Source: Blastococcus sp. CPCC 205250 (GTDB taxonomy: Bacteria; Actinomycetota; Actinomycetes; Mycobacteriales; Geodermatophilaceae). From it: DNA of 64,000 bases. The notes under the pieces were generated by a model. It had not been told where the DNA came from. It saw only the letters and a list, made by a program, of their open reading frames with translations, and searched no databases. The position numbers and the translations under genes are program-made. Position 1 is the stretch's first letter. Each line of letters starts with the position of its first letter. Shown here piece by piece: positions 1 through 10,313 of this stretch. Location: positions 62,001 through 126,000 of the forward strand of contig NZ_JABGCG010000013.1 in the NCBI RefSeq assembly GCF_019799925.1, written 5' to 3'.

Positions 1-997
1 CCAGCGCCTTGTCGGGGCTGACGGCGGGCAGCCCGCGGGCCGGCAGCGACCAGAGCAGCTGCCCCGCGGACTGGTCGAGTGCCACGAGGGTGCCGCGCGC
101 CCAGACGAAGAGGGTGCCGCCGCTCTCCACCGTGGCCGGCGGCGCGTCCTCCGGACCGGCGGGCGGCAGCGGGACGGCGGGCACGGGGGTGCCGGTGCCG
201 GCCTGGAACAGCTGCACCTCGTCGCCGACGAGCACGGCCACGAGCCGGTCGGTGCCGGCGAGGGCGACGGGCGCCGACGGGGTGGGCGGCGCGACGTCGC
301 GGCTCCACAGCTGGTCGCCGGTCCCGCGGTCGAGCCCCCACAGCCGGGTGGTGCCGTCGCAGGACTCGAGCAGGACGACGGCGGCGCTGCCGACGGCGCC
401 GTCGTCGATCCGGCAGTCCTCGGACGCGTCGGCCCGCCAGCGCAGGGTGTCGCTGCCCGGGTCCACGACGACGACGCCGGTCGGCGCCGTGGCCAGCACC
501 ATGCCCGGGGAGCTCGTCAGCGCGATGTCGGGACGCAGGCTGAGGTTGCGCGTCCACTGCCGGACGCCGGTCTCGGCGTCGAGGGCCACGGCCTCGTCGC
601 AGCGGCCCGCGGTGGCGAATACGGCGATCGCGCGGCCCCCCACGGCGGTGACGTCGCAGAGGCGCGCGTTGGAGCGCGTGTAGTGCCAGGCCTCCTCGCC
701 GGTGACCGCGTCGAGCGCCCGTACGCCGTGCGTGTCGCCGACGAGCACCCGCCCGGACTGCGCGGGGACCTCGGGCACCGGCTCGGCGTCGACCGACCAC
801 ATGCCGGACAGGGCCGCGGCCGGCGTCCCCTCGGGGACGTCGGCCGGGCCGGCGGTCGTGCTCTCCGTCGCCGCGGCGTCGGACCCGCGCCACAGCAGCG
901 CGGCCACGACCACCAGGGCGAGCGTGGCCGCGGTCCACACCCAGACCCGCAGCGGCGGGCGGCGCAGCCGGGGTGCGGTGGCCTGCCCCAGACCCAT
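1..997 (-). CDS. Membrane-anchored PQQ-type beta-propeller protein (3' truncated)
   Basis: The frame opens at an ATG at 997 and runs off the left edge with no stop, so at least 332 residues are present and the C-terminus is missing. The N-terminus is a short basic cytoplasmic stretch followed by one hydrophobic segment (about residues 17-36), so the rest should lie outside the membrane. The exported part has recurring blade-like units such as VRALDAVTGEEAW, AVALDAETGVRQW and LWGLDRGTGDQLW, typical of PQQ-like/BamB-like propellers. It sits 8 bp downstream of the helicase gene on the same strand, so the two may be co-transcribed; an equivalent gene sits next to rhlE in mycobacteria. Its biochemical role is unknown; it is probably a scaffold or binding protein, not a quinoprotein enzyme. 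Confidence 0.8.
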   Translation of the reverse strand, partial: MGLGQATAPRLRRPPLRVWVWTAATLALVVVAALLWRGSDAAATESTTAGPADVPEGTPAAALSGMWSVDAEPVPEVPAQSGRVLVGDTHGVRALDAVTGEEAWHYTRSNARLCDVTAVGGRAIAVFATAGRCDEAVALDAETGVRQWTRNLSLRPDIALTSSPGMVLATAPTGVVVVDPGSDTLRWRADASEDCRIDDGAVGSAAVVLLESCDGTTRLWGLDRGTGDQLWSRDVAPPTPSAPVALAGTDRLVAVLVGDEVQLFQAGTGTPVPAVPLPPAGPEDAPPATVESGGTLFVWARGTLVALDQSAGQLLWSLPARGLPAVSPDKAL

Positions 998-1005
998 GCC
1001 GCTGC

Positions 1006-2793
<1,788 letters not shown>

Positions 2794-3026
2794 TGGTCTC
2801 GCCTCGGTCTGCTGGGGGAGCGGGCACCGGCGACGTCGTCGCTGCGGTCCGCTCCGCGGTCGGGGGTCGCGGATCTCTCTCCAGCGCCGACTCGGCCAGC
2901 GGACCGGGTCGCCTGCGAGGGCTGCCCGGGAGACCTCCCCGGCCCGTTGCATGACGGTCGGCGGGGCGTCGTCCAAGACGTGTCAGCGCACGTGGATCAG
3001 GCAGGCCGGCAGGCCCGCCGGGCCCC

Positions 3027-3032
3027 ATGCTA
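3027..3032 (-). promoter_or_regulatory. Possible -10 box of the rhlE-like gene, implying a long leader
   Basis: On the minus strand TAGCAT fits the actinobacterial TAnnnT box. If used, the helicase mRNA would have about 230 nt of 5' UTR. The stretch 2794-3121 contains no convincing gene; it holds this candidate, a TAGCCT box on the plus strand at 3047-3052 for the ferritin-like gene, and otherwise GC-rich leader sequence. No -35 box was identified, so this is weak. Confidence 0.3.
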
Positions 3033-3121
3033 GCGCGCGCGGCGGTTAGCCTCCGTGCCGCAGCGTGTCCGATCCCCCCGCCGGGGCAGGCCGGGCCGCT
3101 CCCGCAGACCCGAGGAGTCCT

Positions 3122-3772
3122 GTGACCACGGTCGAGACCCGGCCCGTCGTCGACCTGCTGGGCGCGCTCGCCTACGCCGAGCTGACCGCCTTCGACCGGC
3201 TGGCCGAGGACGCCCGGATGGCCCCGACGCTGACCGGTCACGCCGCCCTGGCCCGCATGGCCGCCGCGGAGCTGGCCCACCACGGACGGCTCACCGCGCG
3301 GCTGACCGAGCTGGGCGCCGACCCGGTGGCGGCCATGGCCCCGTTCGTGGCCGCCCTGGACGCCTTCCACGCCAGCACCCGGCCGCGCACCTGGCTGGAG
3401 GGCCTGGTCAAGGCCTACGTCGGCGACGGGCTGGCGGCCGACTTCTACCGCGAGATCGCGACCTTCCTGCCCGAGCCCGACCGCGGGCTGATCCTCGAGG
3501 TCATGGCCGACACCGGGCACGCGGACTTCGCCGTCCGCGAGGTGCGTGCCGCCATCGCGACCAACCGGACGGTCGCCGGCCGCCTGGCGCTGTGGGGCCG
3601 GCGGCTGGTCGGCGAGGCCATCACGCAGTCGCAGGCCGTCATCGCCGAACGCGACGGGCTCGCCCAGCTGATCATGGAGGGCACCGGTGACCTCTCCGGG
3701 ATCGGCCGCCTGATCGAGCGGATCACCAGCGCGCACACCGACCGGATGCGGACCCTCGGCCTCAACCCCTGA
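3122..3772 (+). CDS. Ferritin-like fold protein (MiaE-related family)
   Basis: This 216-aa, mostly helical protein resembles the actinobacterial ferritin-like family related to the MiaE tRNA hydroxylase fold. Helix-borne acidic residues and His that could bind metal are visible, for example YAELTAFDRLAED near the N-terminus, AAAELAHHGRL, and later EVMADTGHADFAV. The GTG at 3122 is chosen because GAGGAG lies 7 bp upstream; an in-frame GTG at 3065 would add 19 low-complexity residues. It is divergent from the rhlE-like gene, as in mycobacteria (Rv3210c/Rv3211). Whether it hydroxylates tRNA, stores iron or does something else cannot be read from the sequence. Confidence 0.8.
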   Translation: MTTVETRPVVDLLGALAYAELTAFDRLAEDARMAPTLTGHAALARMAAAELAHHGRLTARLTELGADPVAAMAPFVAALDAFHASTRPRTWLEGLVKAYVGDGLAADFYREIATFLPEPDRGLILEVMADTGHADFAVREVRAAIATNRTVAGRLALWGRRLVGEAITQSQAVIAERDGLAQLIMEGTGDLSGIGRLIERITSAHTDRMRTLGLNP

Positions 3773-3938
3773 GCCGGGGTCCCGCGGCGCATCTCACAGG
3801 CTCCGCCGCCGGCCGTGGGGGTCGTCCCGGCCGGCCGGGGTAGTGACGCCGCTGCCGCCGTGCGCGGCTCCGGTCCGCGGGTTCGCCGCCGGACCGGCAG
3901 GAGCGACGGCAGCGCCCGCTGCGGGCAGGGGAGACCAG

Positions 3939-4766
3939 GTGCGCGGACAGCCGTCGGCCGGCGCCGGACACCGGCCGCTGGTGTCGGCCCACCGCGGTGG
4001 CGCGGGCCGGGACCGGGCGCGGGAGAACACCGTCGTCGCGCTCCGGCACGCGACCGGCCTGGACTGCGAGTACGTCGAGTTCGACGTGCAGCGCTGCCGG
4101 GGCGGGGTGTACGTGGTGCACCACGACGCCCACGTCCGGGTCGGGGACCGGCGGGTGCCCATCCCGTCGCTGTCGTTCGAGGAGTTCGCCCGCCACGCCG
4201 GCACCTTCCTCGTGCTCGACGACGCGCTCGACGTGCTGCGGGGACGCAAGAAGGTGCACCTGGACCTGAAGTTCGTCTCCGATCCCGACGACGGCGCCGA
4301 CGCGCCGCACGGCCACGAGCTCGGCCTGGTCCGGCACGTCGTCGACGTCATGGGCGCGGAGAACGTCGTCGTCACCGGGCTGCGCGACGCCGCGGTCGGC
4401 GCCGTCCGGGAGTGGTCGCGGGACCGCCACCCGGAGCTGCTCGTGGGGCTGGCGCTGAGCCGGGACGTCGGCGTGCGCGGACTGCGCAAGCTCCTCGCCG
4501 GCCGCCTGGACCGGGTGCTGCCGGGCCGGCGCCTGCGGGACAGCGACGCCAACCTCGCCGTCTGCGAGCGGACCCAGGCCCGGCTCTGGGGCGCCCGCTG
4601 GGCCCGGCGCCGGGGGCTGCCGCTGCTGGTGTGGACCGTCGACGACCCGGCCGGGCTGCGGGCGTGGCTGGGCGACGAGCGCACCTGGATGGTGACGACG
4701 AACTTCCCGGAGCGGGCGGTCGCCCTGCGCCACGAGCTGGCCGCGGCGGGTGCGCCGGCCGTCTGA
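3939..4766 (+). CDS. Glycerophosphodiester phosphodiesterase family protein
   Basis: This enzyme hydrolyses glycerophosphodiesters to glycerol-3-phosphate plus an alcohol, as in lipid turnover. The GDPD signature is near the N-terminus: an HRGG...ENT segment (SAHRGGAGRDRARENT), the metal-binding E-x-D (YVEFDVQ), and the second His in HHDAHV. The C-terminus ends in the usual TIM-barrel segment with WTVDDPAGLRAWL. The GTG at 3939 gives 275 aa, the family size, and has AGGGGAG about 6 bp upstream. The frame also opens from a GTG at 3843, but that would add 32 Ala/Gly/Pro-rich residues. No signal peptide is seen with the chosen start, so it is probably cytoplasmic. It converges on the chemoreceptor gene. 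Confidence 0.88.
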   Translation: MRGQPSAGAGHRPLVSAHRGGAGRDRARENTVVALRHATGLDCEYVEFDVQRCRGGVYVVHHDAHVRVGDRRVPIPSLSFEEFARHAGTFLVLDDALDVLRGRKKVHLDLKFVSDPDDGADAPHGHELGLVRHVVDVMGAENVVVTGLRDAAVGAVREWSRDRHPELLVGLALSRDVGVRGLRKLLAGRLDRVLPGRRLRDSDANLAVCERTQARLWGARWARRRGLPLLVWTVDDPAGLRAWLGDERTWMVTTNFPERAVALRHELAAAGAPAV

Positions 4767-4787
4767 CCGGGACGCGCCGGTCAGACG
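4760..4787. terminator. Bidirectional hairpin between convergent genes, containing both stop codons
   Basis: A perfect 11-bp inverted repeat (CGTCTGACCGG / CCGGTCAGACG) is separated by a 6-nt loop. The stop codon of the phosphodiesterase (4764-4766) lies in the left arm and that of the chemoreceptor (4781-4783) in the right arm. There is no T-run, which is common for high-GC terminators. Confidence 0.6.
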
Positions 4788-6736
4788 CGGAACTGCCCGA
4801 CCAGCCGGGACAGCTCCGTGGTGACCTCGGCCAGGCCCTCCGCGGCCGAGCGGGTGCGGGCCGCCTCCTGCTCGGTCTCGCCGGCCACGGCCGACACCGT
4901 GCCCACGGACTCGGCGATCGACCCGGTGCCCTGCGCGGCCTCGGTGACGCCGCGGGACATCTCGCTGGTGGTGGCGGTCTGCTCCTCGACGGCGCTGGCG
5001 ATCGTCGTCTGGTAGTCGCTGATCCGGGAGACGACCTCGTCGATGCGGGCGATGGCGGCCACCGCGTCGCCGGTGTCGCCCTGGATGGCCTCGATCCGGC
5101 GGGCGATGTCCTCCGTCGCCTTGGCGGTCTCCTGCGCGAGGTCCTTGACCTCGGTTGCGACCACGGCGAAGCCCTTGCCGGCCTCGCCCGCCCGGGCCGC
5201 CTCGATCGTCGCGTTGAGCGCCAGGAGGTTGGTCTGCTCGGCGATGCCGGTGATCACCCGCAGCACCTCGCCGATCGCCGAGGAGGAGTCGCCGAGCCGG
5301 GCCACCGTCTCCTTGGTCGACTGCGCGACGACGACGGCCTCGCCGGCGATGCGCGCCGCCTGGGAGGCGTTGGCCGAGATCTCCCGGATGCTGACGCCCA
5401 TCTCCTCCGCGCCGGCCGCGACGGACTGCACGTTGCGCGAGACCTGCTCGGCCGCCGCGGACACCTGCTGGGTCTGCGCGCTGGTCTGCCCGACCGCGTC
5501 GCTCAGCCGGCCCGAGACGCCGGACATGCCCGCCGAGATCTCGACCAGCGACCCGGAGGCCCGCCCGATGCCCGCGACCGTCTCGGCCACCTTCGCGACG
5601 AAGCGGTTGAACGCCGCGCCCAGCCGCCCGATCTCGTCGCCGCGGCTCTCGTCCACCCGCGCGGTGAGGTCGCCGTCGCCGTCGGCGATCTCCTCCATCC
5701 GCGTCCGCAGGGCGTCCAGCGGCGCGACGACCCGCCGGGCGACGACGACGGTCGCGAGGGCGGCCAGCAGGAGGGTCAGGACCGCCCCCACGATGATCGT
5801 GGTCCGCAGCCGGTGCGCGTCGGCGAGGATCGCGCTCTCGGGGATCTCGACCAGGACGGCCCAGTTCTGGCCCGTGCCCACGGTCACCGGGGCGGCGACC
5901 ACCACCGTGGCGCCGTCGTCGCCGTCGACCGAGCGCATCGCCGGTTCCCCGCTGCGCACCGCGTCGGCGGCCAGGTCCGCCGCGGCGCCCTCCGGGGCCG
6001 CGCCCGGCTCGTCCGCGTCCCGGTTGCTGGCCAGCACCAGGCCGTCGGTGGAGACGAGGACCGCGTGGCCGGAGCCGTACGGGCGGACGGCGGCGACCTG
6101 CTCCTGGATGGTCGTCAGCGTGACGTCGACACCGGCGACGCCGACGACCCGGCCGGCCACGTGGACCGGGGTCGACAGCGAGGTGATCAGCAGCTCCTCG
6201 CCGGCCACCTCGTACAGGTACGGCTCGACGGCCACGCCACGGTCGCCGTCGCGGGCCAGCAGGTAGTAGTCGCCGGCGCCGGGGACTTCGTAGTCGGCGA
6301 GCGGGGAGACCCCGATGGACTGGCCGTCGCGGTACCAGTAGGAGATGTAGCGGCCGCTCGCGTCGCTCGCCGCGTTCCCGGCGTACCGCGCGTCGGCGCC
6401 GTCGAAGGCGTCGGGCTCGAAGGCCGCCCACACCCCCAGCAGGGACGGGTCGACGGTCAGCAGGCGGTGCTGGACGACGTCCCCGAGGGTCCGGTCGGCC
6501 CGACCGGCGTCGACCTGGGCGCCCAGGGCCTCCGCCAGGGACTCGGCCGTGCCCCGTTGACGGGTGAAGTCGGCCTGCATCTGCCGCGCCTGCTCCACCG
6601 CCAGGGCCTCGGCGTTGCGCATGCCGTCGCGCCGGGCCTGGTCGGTGGCCAGCGCGGTGATCACCGCGACCAGTCCGCCGAGAGCGACGGTGAGGACGGC
6701 GACGACACTGACGACGAGACGGGTCTTGACGCTCAC
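4781..6736 (-). CDS. Methyl-accepting chemotaxis protein
   Basis: This transmembrane chemoreceptor signals to CheA/CheW. The 651-aa protein has a first membrane helix at about residues 6-28, a periplasmic-type sensor of about 270 residues resembling a double Cache domain (with LGVWAAFEPDAFDG and the YWYRDGQ region), and a second membrane helix (TIIVGAVLTLLLAALATVVV). A HAMP segment and a C-terminal signalling domain follow, with the conserved hairpin tip around GIAEQTNLLALNATIEAARAGE. The start is a GTG at 6736. The ligand cannot be inferred. No other chemotaxis gene is in the window, so it is an orphan receptor here. Its presence argues that the organism is motile or chemotactic. Confidence 0.93.
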   Translation of the reverse strand: MSVKTRLVVSVVAVLTVALGGLVAVITALATDQARRDGMRNAEALAVEQARQMQADFTRQRGTAESLAEALGAQVDAGRADRTLGDVVQHRLLTVDPSLLGVWAAFEPDAFDGADARYAGNAASDASGRYISYWYRDGQSIGVSPLADYEVPGAGDYYLLARDGDRGVAVEPYLYEVAGEELLITSLSTPVHVAGRVVGVAGVDVTLTTIQEQVAAVRPYGSGHAVLVSTDGLVLASNRDADEPGAAPEGAAADLAADAVRSGEPAMRSVDGDDGATVVVAAPVTVGTGQNWAVLVEIPESAILADAHRLRTTIIVGAVLTLLLAALATVVVARRVVAPLDALRTRMEEIADGDGDLTARVDESRGDEIGRLGAAFNRFVAKVAETVAGIGRASGSLVEISAGMSGVSGRLSDAVGQTSAQTQQVSAAAEQVSRNVQSVAAGAEEMGVSIREISANASQAARIAGEAVVVAQSTKETVARLGDSSSAIGEVLRVITGIAEQTNLLALNATIEAARAGEAGKGFAVVATEVKDLAQETAKATEDIARRIEAIQGDTGDAVAAIARIDEVVSRISDYQTTIASAVEEQTATTSEMSRGVTEAAQGTGSIAESVGTVSAVAGETEQEAARTRSAAEGLAEVTTELSRLVGQFRV

Positions 6737-6828
6737 GGGGGCTCCTGCTCCGGACTGCGACGAGGAGTGCTGTCCTACGTCATCGGCAGAGCCGGGGTGA
6801 TGTACATCTCAACGGTCGACGGTCGGAC

Positions 6829-7077
6829 CTAGGAGCCGGAGCCGGCGCCGGCGATGAAGCCCACCCGCGGCTTGTCGGCCGGGGCGATCTCCACGTAGGC
6901 GATCCGGTCGACCGGGACGACGACCCGGCGACCACGGTCGTCGACCAGCGAGAGCAGGCCGTCCTTCGTGGCGCCGGTCATGGCCGCGGCCACGTCGGCA
7001 GCGATCTCGTCGGGGGTCTTGGGGCTGTCGATGACCAGCTCCCGGGGGGAGTGTTGGACACCGATCTTGACTTCCAC
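6829..7077 (-). CDS. DUF3107 family protein
   Basis: This small 82-aa protein (VEVKIGVQHSPRELVIDS at the start, ending in VGFIAGAGSGS) matches the DUF3107 family, which in mycobacteria is Rv3208A/TB9.4. The GTG at 7077 is preceded by a strong AGGAGG; the frame stays open much further upstream but without coding-like composition. It lies downstream of the TetR gene on the same strand, an arrangement conserved in actinobacteria. The segment DKPRVGFIAG near the C-terminus is a family hallmark. Function is not established; genomic context suggests co-expression with the TetR regulator. Confidence 0.88.
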   Translation of the reverse strand: MEVKIGVQHSPRELVIDSPKTPDEIAADVAAAMTGATKDGLLSLVDDRGRRVVVPVDRIAYVEIAPADKPRVGFIAGAGSGS

Positions 7078-7180
7078 GCGGATGCCTCCTCGAGTAGCAC
7101 TGCTGCGGTCCACGCTAGTCCAGCGCTCCGCGGGCGACCCGCCGCGCGGCTGCGCCCACAGCGAACGGCACCCGCCCGGC

Positions 7181-7825
7181 TCAGGAGGCGGGGTCGGCCT
7201 CGACCCGCGGGAAGCCGGACATGCCGCGCCAGGCCAGCGCCGACATGAACGTGACCGCCTCGTCGCGGCCGACCGAGCCCTTGCTCGCCAGCCACCAGCG
7301 GGCGCTGGTCTCGGCCAACCCGGTGAGGCCGGAGGCCAGCAGCAGGGCGCGCTCGTGGTCGGCGCCGGTCTCCGCGCCGATGACGTCGGCAATCGCCTCG
7401 ACGCACGCTCGGGTGCCGCGGTCGACCAGCGTGCGGACGTCCTCGTCGTTGCGCAGGTCGGACTCGAACACCAGGCGGAACGCCTCGCCCTCGGCGTCGA
7501 TGAAGTCGAAGTAGGCCCCGACCGCGCCGTCGACTCGCTCGCGGTTGTCCTCGGTGCCCGACATCGCGCGGCGCACGCGGTCGGTCAGCTCGGTGACCTG
7601 GAGCTCCAGCAGCGCCAGGTACAGCTCCCGCTTGCCGGGGAAGTGCTGGTAGAGCACCGGCTTGCTGACGCCGGCCCGGTCGGCGATCTCGTCCATCGCC
7701 GCCGCGTGGAAGCCCTGGGCCACGAAGACCTCCTGGGCAGCCTGGAGCAGCTGCAGGCGGCGCGCGCCGCGCGGGAGGCGCGCGGTGCGGCGGGCCGGGG
7801 CTGGTGACGGACGCGACAGTGACAT
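7181..7825 (-). CDS. TetR/AcrR family transcriptional regulator
   Basis: This 214-aa repressor-type regulator has a basic N-terminal tail and an HTH at about residues 44-69 (MDEIADRAGVSKPVLYQHF, then PGKRELY). A helical ligand-binding domain with a conserved WWLASKG segment near the C-terminus follows. It is the counterpart of Rv3208 by position: next to DUF3107 and near DUF3152 and moeZ. It is divergent from an alpha/beta hydrolase gene across a 68-bp gap that could hold an operator for both. On the minus strand TAACAT (7840-7835) lies 9 nt upstream of the ATG, so the transcript has almost no leader. The ligand is unknown. Confidence 0.93.
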   Translation of the reverse strand: MSLSRPSPAPARRTARLPRGARRLQLLQAAQEVFVAQGFHAAAMDEIADRAGVSKPVLYQHFPGKRELYLALLELQVTELTDRVRRAMSGTEDNRERVDGAVGAYFDFIDAEGEAFRLVFESDLRNDEDVRTLVDRGTRACVEAIADVIGAETGADHERALLLASGLTGLAETSARWWLASKGSVGRDEAVTFMSALAWRGMSGFPRVEADPAS

Positions 7826-7881
7826 GACGGGGGGATGTTACCGACGGGTCACCAAGGCGCGCGCCGTGGCACGGGGCGTTC

Positions 7882-7887
7882 TACCGT
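7882..7887 (+). promoter_or_regulatory. -10 box of a leaderless transcript (alpha/beta hydrolase)
   Basis: TACCGT lies exactly 6 nt before the GTG at 7894, so transcription should start at or next to the start codon. No ribosome-binding site is present. Confidence 0.5.
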
Positions 7888-7893
7888 TCCCCG

Positions 7894-8907
7894 GTGCCCC
7901 GATCCGCCGGCTCCGCGCCGACGTCCGCCCGCTCCTCGGACGTCCCCCTGCCGCCGCTGGACACCGCGACGCCGCCGTGGCCCGGCAGCCCCATGGGGGT
8001 GCGGGGCGGTGAGGTCTTCGTCCGGTGCACCCCGTGGCGGGGCCCCGTGGACGGTCCGGACGCCGGCGCGCCCCGCGAGCGCGCGCTCTACGTGCACGGT
8101 CTCGGCGGCGCGTCGACGAACTGGACCGACCTCGCCGGACTGCTCGCCGTCCGCTTCGAGGGGTGGGCGGTGGACCTCCCCGGGTTCGGCCGCAGCCAGC
8201 CCCCGCCGCGCGGCTCGTACTCCATCCGCGGGCACGTGCAGGCGGTCGTCGACGTGCTGGAGCGGGTGGCCGCCGAGCCGGGGGAGGCCTCCGGCCGGCC
8301 GGTGCACCTGCTGGGCAACTCCCTCGGCGGGCTGGTCAGCCTGATGGTCGCGGCCCGCCGCCCCGACCTGGTGGCCACGCTGACGCTGGTCTCCCCGGCG
8401 ATGCCGGTCTACCGGGTGCCGCGCGCGTTCAGCCCCGCGCTGCTGCTGCTCCTGTTGCCCGGCATGCCGACCGTGGCCGAGCGGCGGCTGGCCGGCGTGA
8501 CCCCGGAGCAGCAGGTGCGCGGCATGGTCGCGATGTGCTTCGGCGACCCGTCGCGGATCCCGCGGCAGCGGCTGGACCAGGCCCTGGCCGAGATGCGCGA
8601 GCGCGCCGAGCAGGCCTGGGCGCACCGGGCCCTGGCCCGCAGCATGCGCGGGCTCATGACCTCCTACCTGCGCGTGGGTGCGGCCAACGCGTGGCGCATG
8701 GCCCGCACGCTGCGGGTGCCCACCCTCGTCGTGTGGGGCGACCGCGACCGCCTGGTCGACCCGGCGCTGGCCCCCCGGCTGGCCACCGCGGTGCCCGACG
8801 CCCGCCTGCTCCTGCTCCCCGGGGTCGGGCACGTGGCCATGCTCGAGGCCCCGGAGGAGACCGCCCGCGCCGTCCTCGGCCTGGTGGAGGACGCCTCCGC
8901 CGGGTGA
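7894..8907 (+). CDS. Alpha/beta hydrolase
   Basis: This serine hydrolase has 337 aa. The oxyanion region YVHGLGGASTNW is followed by the nucleophile elbow GNSLGG with Ser143, an acid-loop candidate WGDRDRLVDP, and the catalytic His in GVGHVAML near the C-terminus. A cap-like helical stretch (about residues 165-240) suggests a lipid-like or small-ester substrate, but none can be named. The N-terminal 30 residues are Pro/Ser/Ala-rich and may be disordered. It is divergent from the TetR gene, which may control it. The GTG at 7894 is supported by a TACCGT box 6 nt upstream. Confidence 0.88.
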   Translation: MPRSAGSAPTSARSSDVPLPPLDTATPPWPGSPMGVRGGEVFVRCTPWRGPVDGPDAGAPRERALYVHGLGGASTNWTDLAGLLAVRFEGWAVDLPGFGRSQPPPRGSYSIRGHVQAVVDVLERVAAEPGEASGRPVHLLGNSLGGLVSLMVAARRPDLVATLTLVSPAMPVYRVPRAFSPALLLLLLPGMPTVAERRLAGVTPEQQVRGMVAMCFGDPSRIPRQRLDQALAEMRERAEQAWAHRALARSMRGLMTSYLRVGAANAWRMARTLRVPTLVVWGDRDRLVDPALAPRLATAVPDARLLLLPGVGHVAMLEAPEETARAVLGLVEDASAG

Positions 8908-9035
8908 CCCGCGGAGTGCCCGCACCGACACGCCTCCCTCGGCGCACGGTCTCCCCTCACGCGCGGTGACCGTGAGAGTCTGGTGAGTGGCCGGAGGTCC
9001 GGCCGGCAGACCGACGACCCGCGGGAGGGCGAGCC

Positions 9036-10187
9036 GTGGCAGCACCGCCGGCCGGCGGCCGCCCCGGGAGCCGACGGCCCGGCGCCGACGACTTCGAGCG
9101 CCGCCCGTCGCGGGTGCCCCCGCCGGCCGTCCGCCGGCCGCCGCCGCCCCGCCCGCCGCTGCCCTCCGGCCCGGCCGGTGCGCACCCCCGCCCGCCGGTC
9201 GACGAGCGCCGTCCCGCCGACCGCCCCGCGGACCGGGCCGCCGGGCGGAGCGCCGCCCACGGCCGCGGGTCCCCGCCGGGCCGCTCCACCGCCGGCCGCG
9301 GGGTCCACCCCGTCCGCACCGGGGACGACCGGCCGCCCCGTGCCCCCGCGCCGCGCCGCGCCGGTCCGCAGCCCGGGCGGCTGCGCCGCTTCGTGCTCCG
9401 GTACGGCTGGCGGGCCTACGCCATCCCGCTGCTGATCGTCGCCACCCTCCTGACCCTCGTCGACCTCGCCCGCGGCGGAGCCGGGAACGAGCCGGCCGGG
9501 GCCGCGGCGCCCTCGGCCGCCGCCTCGTCGACTGCCGCGGCCACCTCCGCGGCCGCGGACGCCGTGGGCGAGGGCACCCCGACCCCGACCGCGCCCGCCG
9601 AGGGGGAGGCCGCCCCCACCGCGACGCCGTCGGCCGCCGCCGCCACCTACGTCGAGCAGGGCGCCGGCACCGTGACCGTCGTCCCGGGCTCGTCGCCGGT
9701 GTACGGCACCGGCCCGCTGCGCCGCTTCGCCGTCGAGGTGGAGGACGGCATCGGCGTCGACGGCGCCTCCTTCGCCGCGGCGGTCGAGGCCACCCTCGCC
9801 GACCCGCGCGGCTGGGGCGCCGGCGGGCGGATGTCGTTCCAGCGGGTCGGCGTCGAGGAGGCCGCCGCGGGGGACTTCGACTTCAAGGTGTCCCTGATCA
9901 GCCCCGGCAACATGGAGACCTACTGCCCGGGCGTCGGCACGGGCGGCTACACCTCCTGCCGGTACGGCGACCGGGCGGTCATCAACCTCGCCCGCTGGGA
10001 GACCGCCGTCCCCGACTACCAGGGCGACGTCGCGACCTACCGCCTCTACGTCGTCAACCACGAGGTCGGCCACGCCCTGGGCAACGGCCACGAGCCGTGC
10101 CCCGGAGCCGGTCAGCTCGCCCCGGTGATGCAGCAGCAGACGCTCGGCCTCGAGGGCTGCACCAAGAACGCCTGGCCGTACCCCTGA
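9036..10187 (+). CDS. DUF3152 membrane-anchored protein with a metzincin-like signature
   Basis: This 383-aa protein resembles the DUF3152 family (mycobacterial Rv3207c). Residues 1-120 are Pro/Arg-rich and look disordered. One membrane helix (YAIPLLIVATLLTLVDLA) follows, then an Ala/Thr/Pro linker, then an exported domain. That domain ends with HEVGHALGNGHEPCPG starting at residue 342, which fits the zinc consensus HExxHxxGxxH, with a Met in APVMQQQT about a dozen residues later, like a Met-turn. Four Cys (two in ETYCPGVGTGGYTSCRYG, one in EPCPG, one in LEGCTKNA) could form disulfides outside the cell. Proteolytic activity is an inference. It is upstream of moeZ, as in mycobacteria. Confidence 0.85.
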   Translation: MAAPPAGGRPGSRRPGADDFERRPSRVPPPAVRRPPPPRPPLPSGPAGAHPRPPVDERRPADRPADRAAGRSAAHGRGSPPGRSTAGRGVHPVRTGDDRPPRAPAPRRAGPQPGRLRRFVLRYGWRAYAIPLLIVATLLTLVDLARGGAGNEPAGAAAPSAAASSTAAATSAAADAVGEGTPTPTAPAEGEAAPTATPSAAAATYVEQGAGTVTVVPGSSPVYGTGPLRRFAVEVEDGIGVDGASFAAAVEATLADPRGWGAGGRMSFQRVGVEEAAAGDFDFKVSLISPGNMETYCPGVGTGGYTSCRYGDRAVINLARWETAVPDYQGDVATYRLYVVNHEVGHALGNGHEPCPGAGQLAPVMQQQTLGLEGCTKNAWPYP

Positions 10188-10188
10188 C

Positions 10189-10206
10189 CCGTCCCCGCCG
10201 GGACGG
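10189..10206 (+). terminator. Short hairpin after DUF3152
   Basis: A 7-bp stem (CCGTCCC / GGGACGG) with a CGCC loop lies 1 bp after the stop codon. It has no U-tract, so termination strength is uncertain. Confidence 0.35.
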
Positions 10207-10313
10207 CGTCCGCGCCGGGGCGCGGGCGGCGGGAACAGGCGCCGGTGGCACGCTGTTCTCCACTCGAACGCCGGTCCCCCGCGGGGCCGCTGTCCGCGAC
10301 CTGAGGAGCAAGC

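Noticed and set aside
6781..6788. A GCCGATGA sequence before the chemoreceptor, like a flagellar sigma-factor -10
   Set aside because: No TAAA-like -35 at the right spacing; a single match is not enough.
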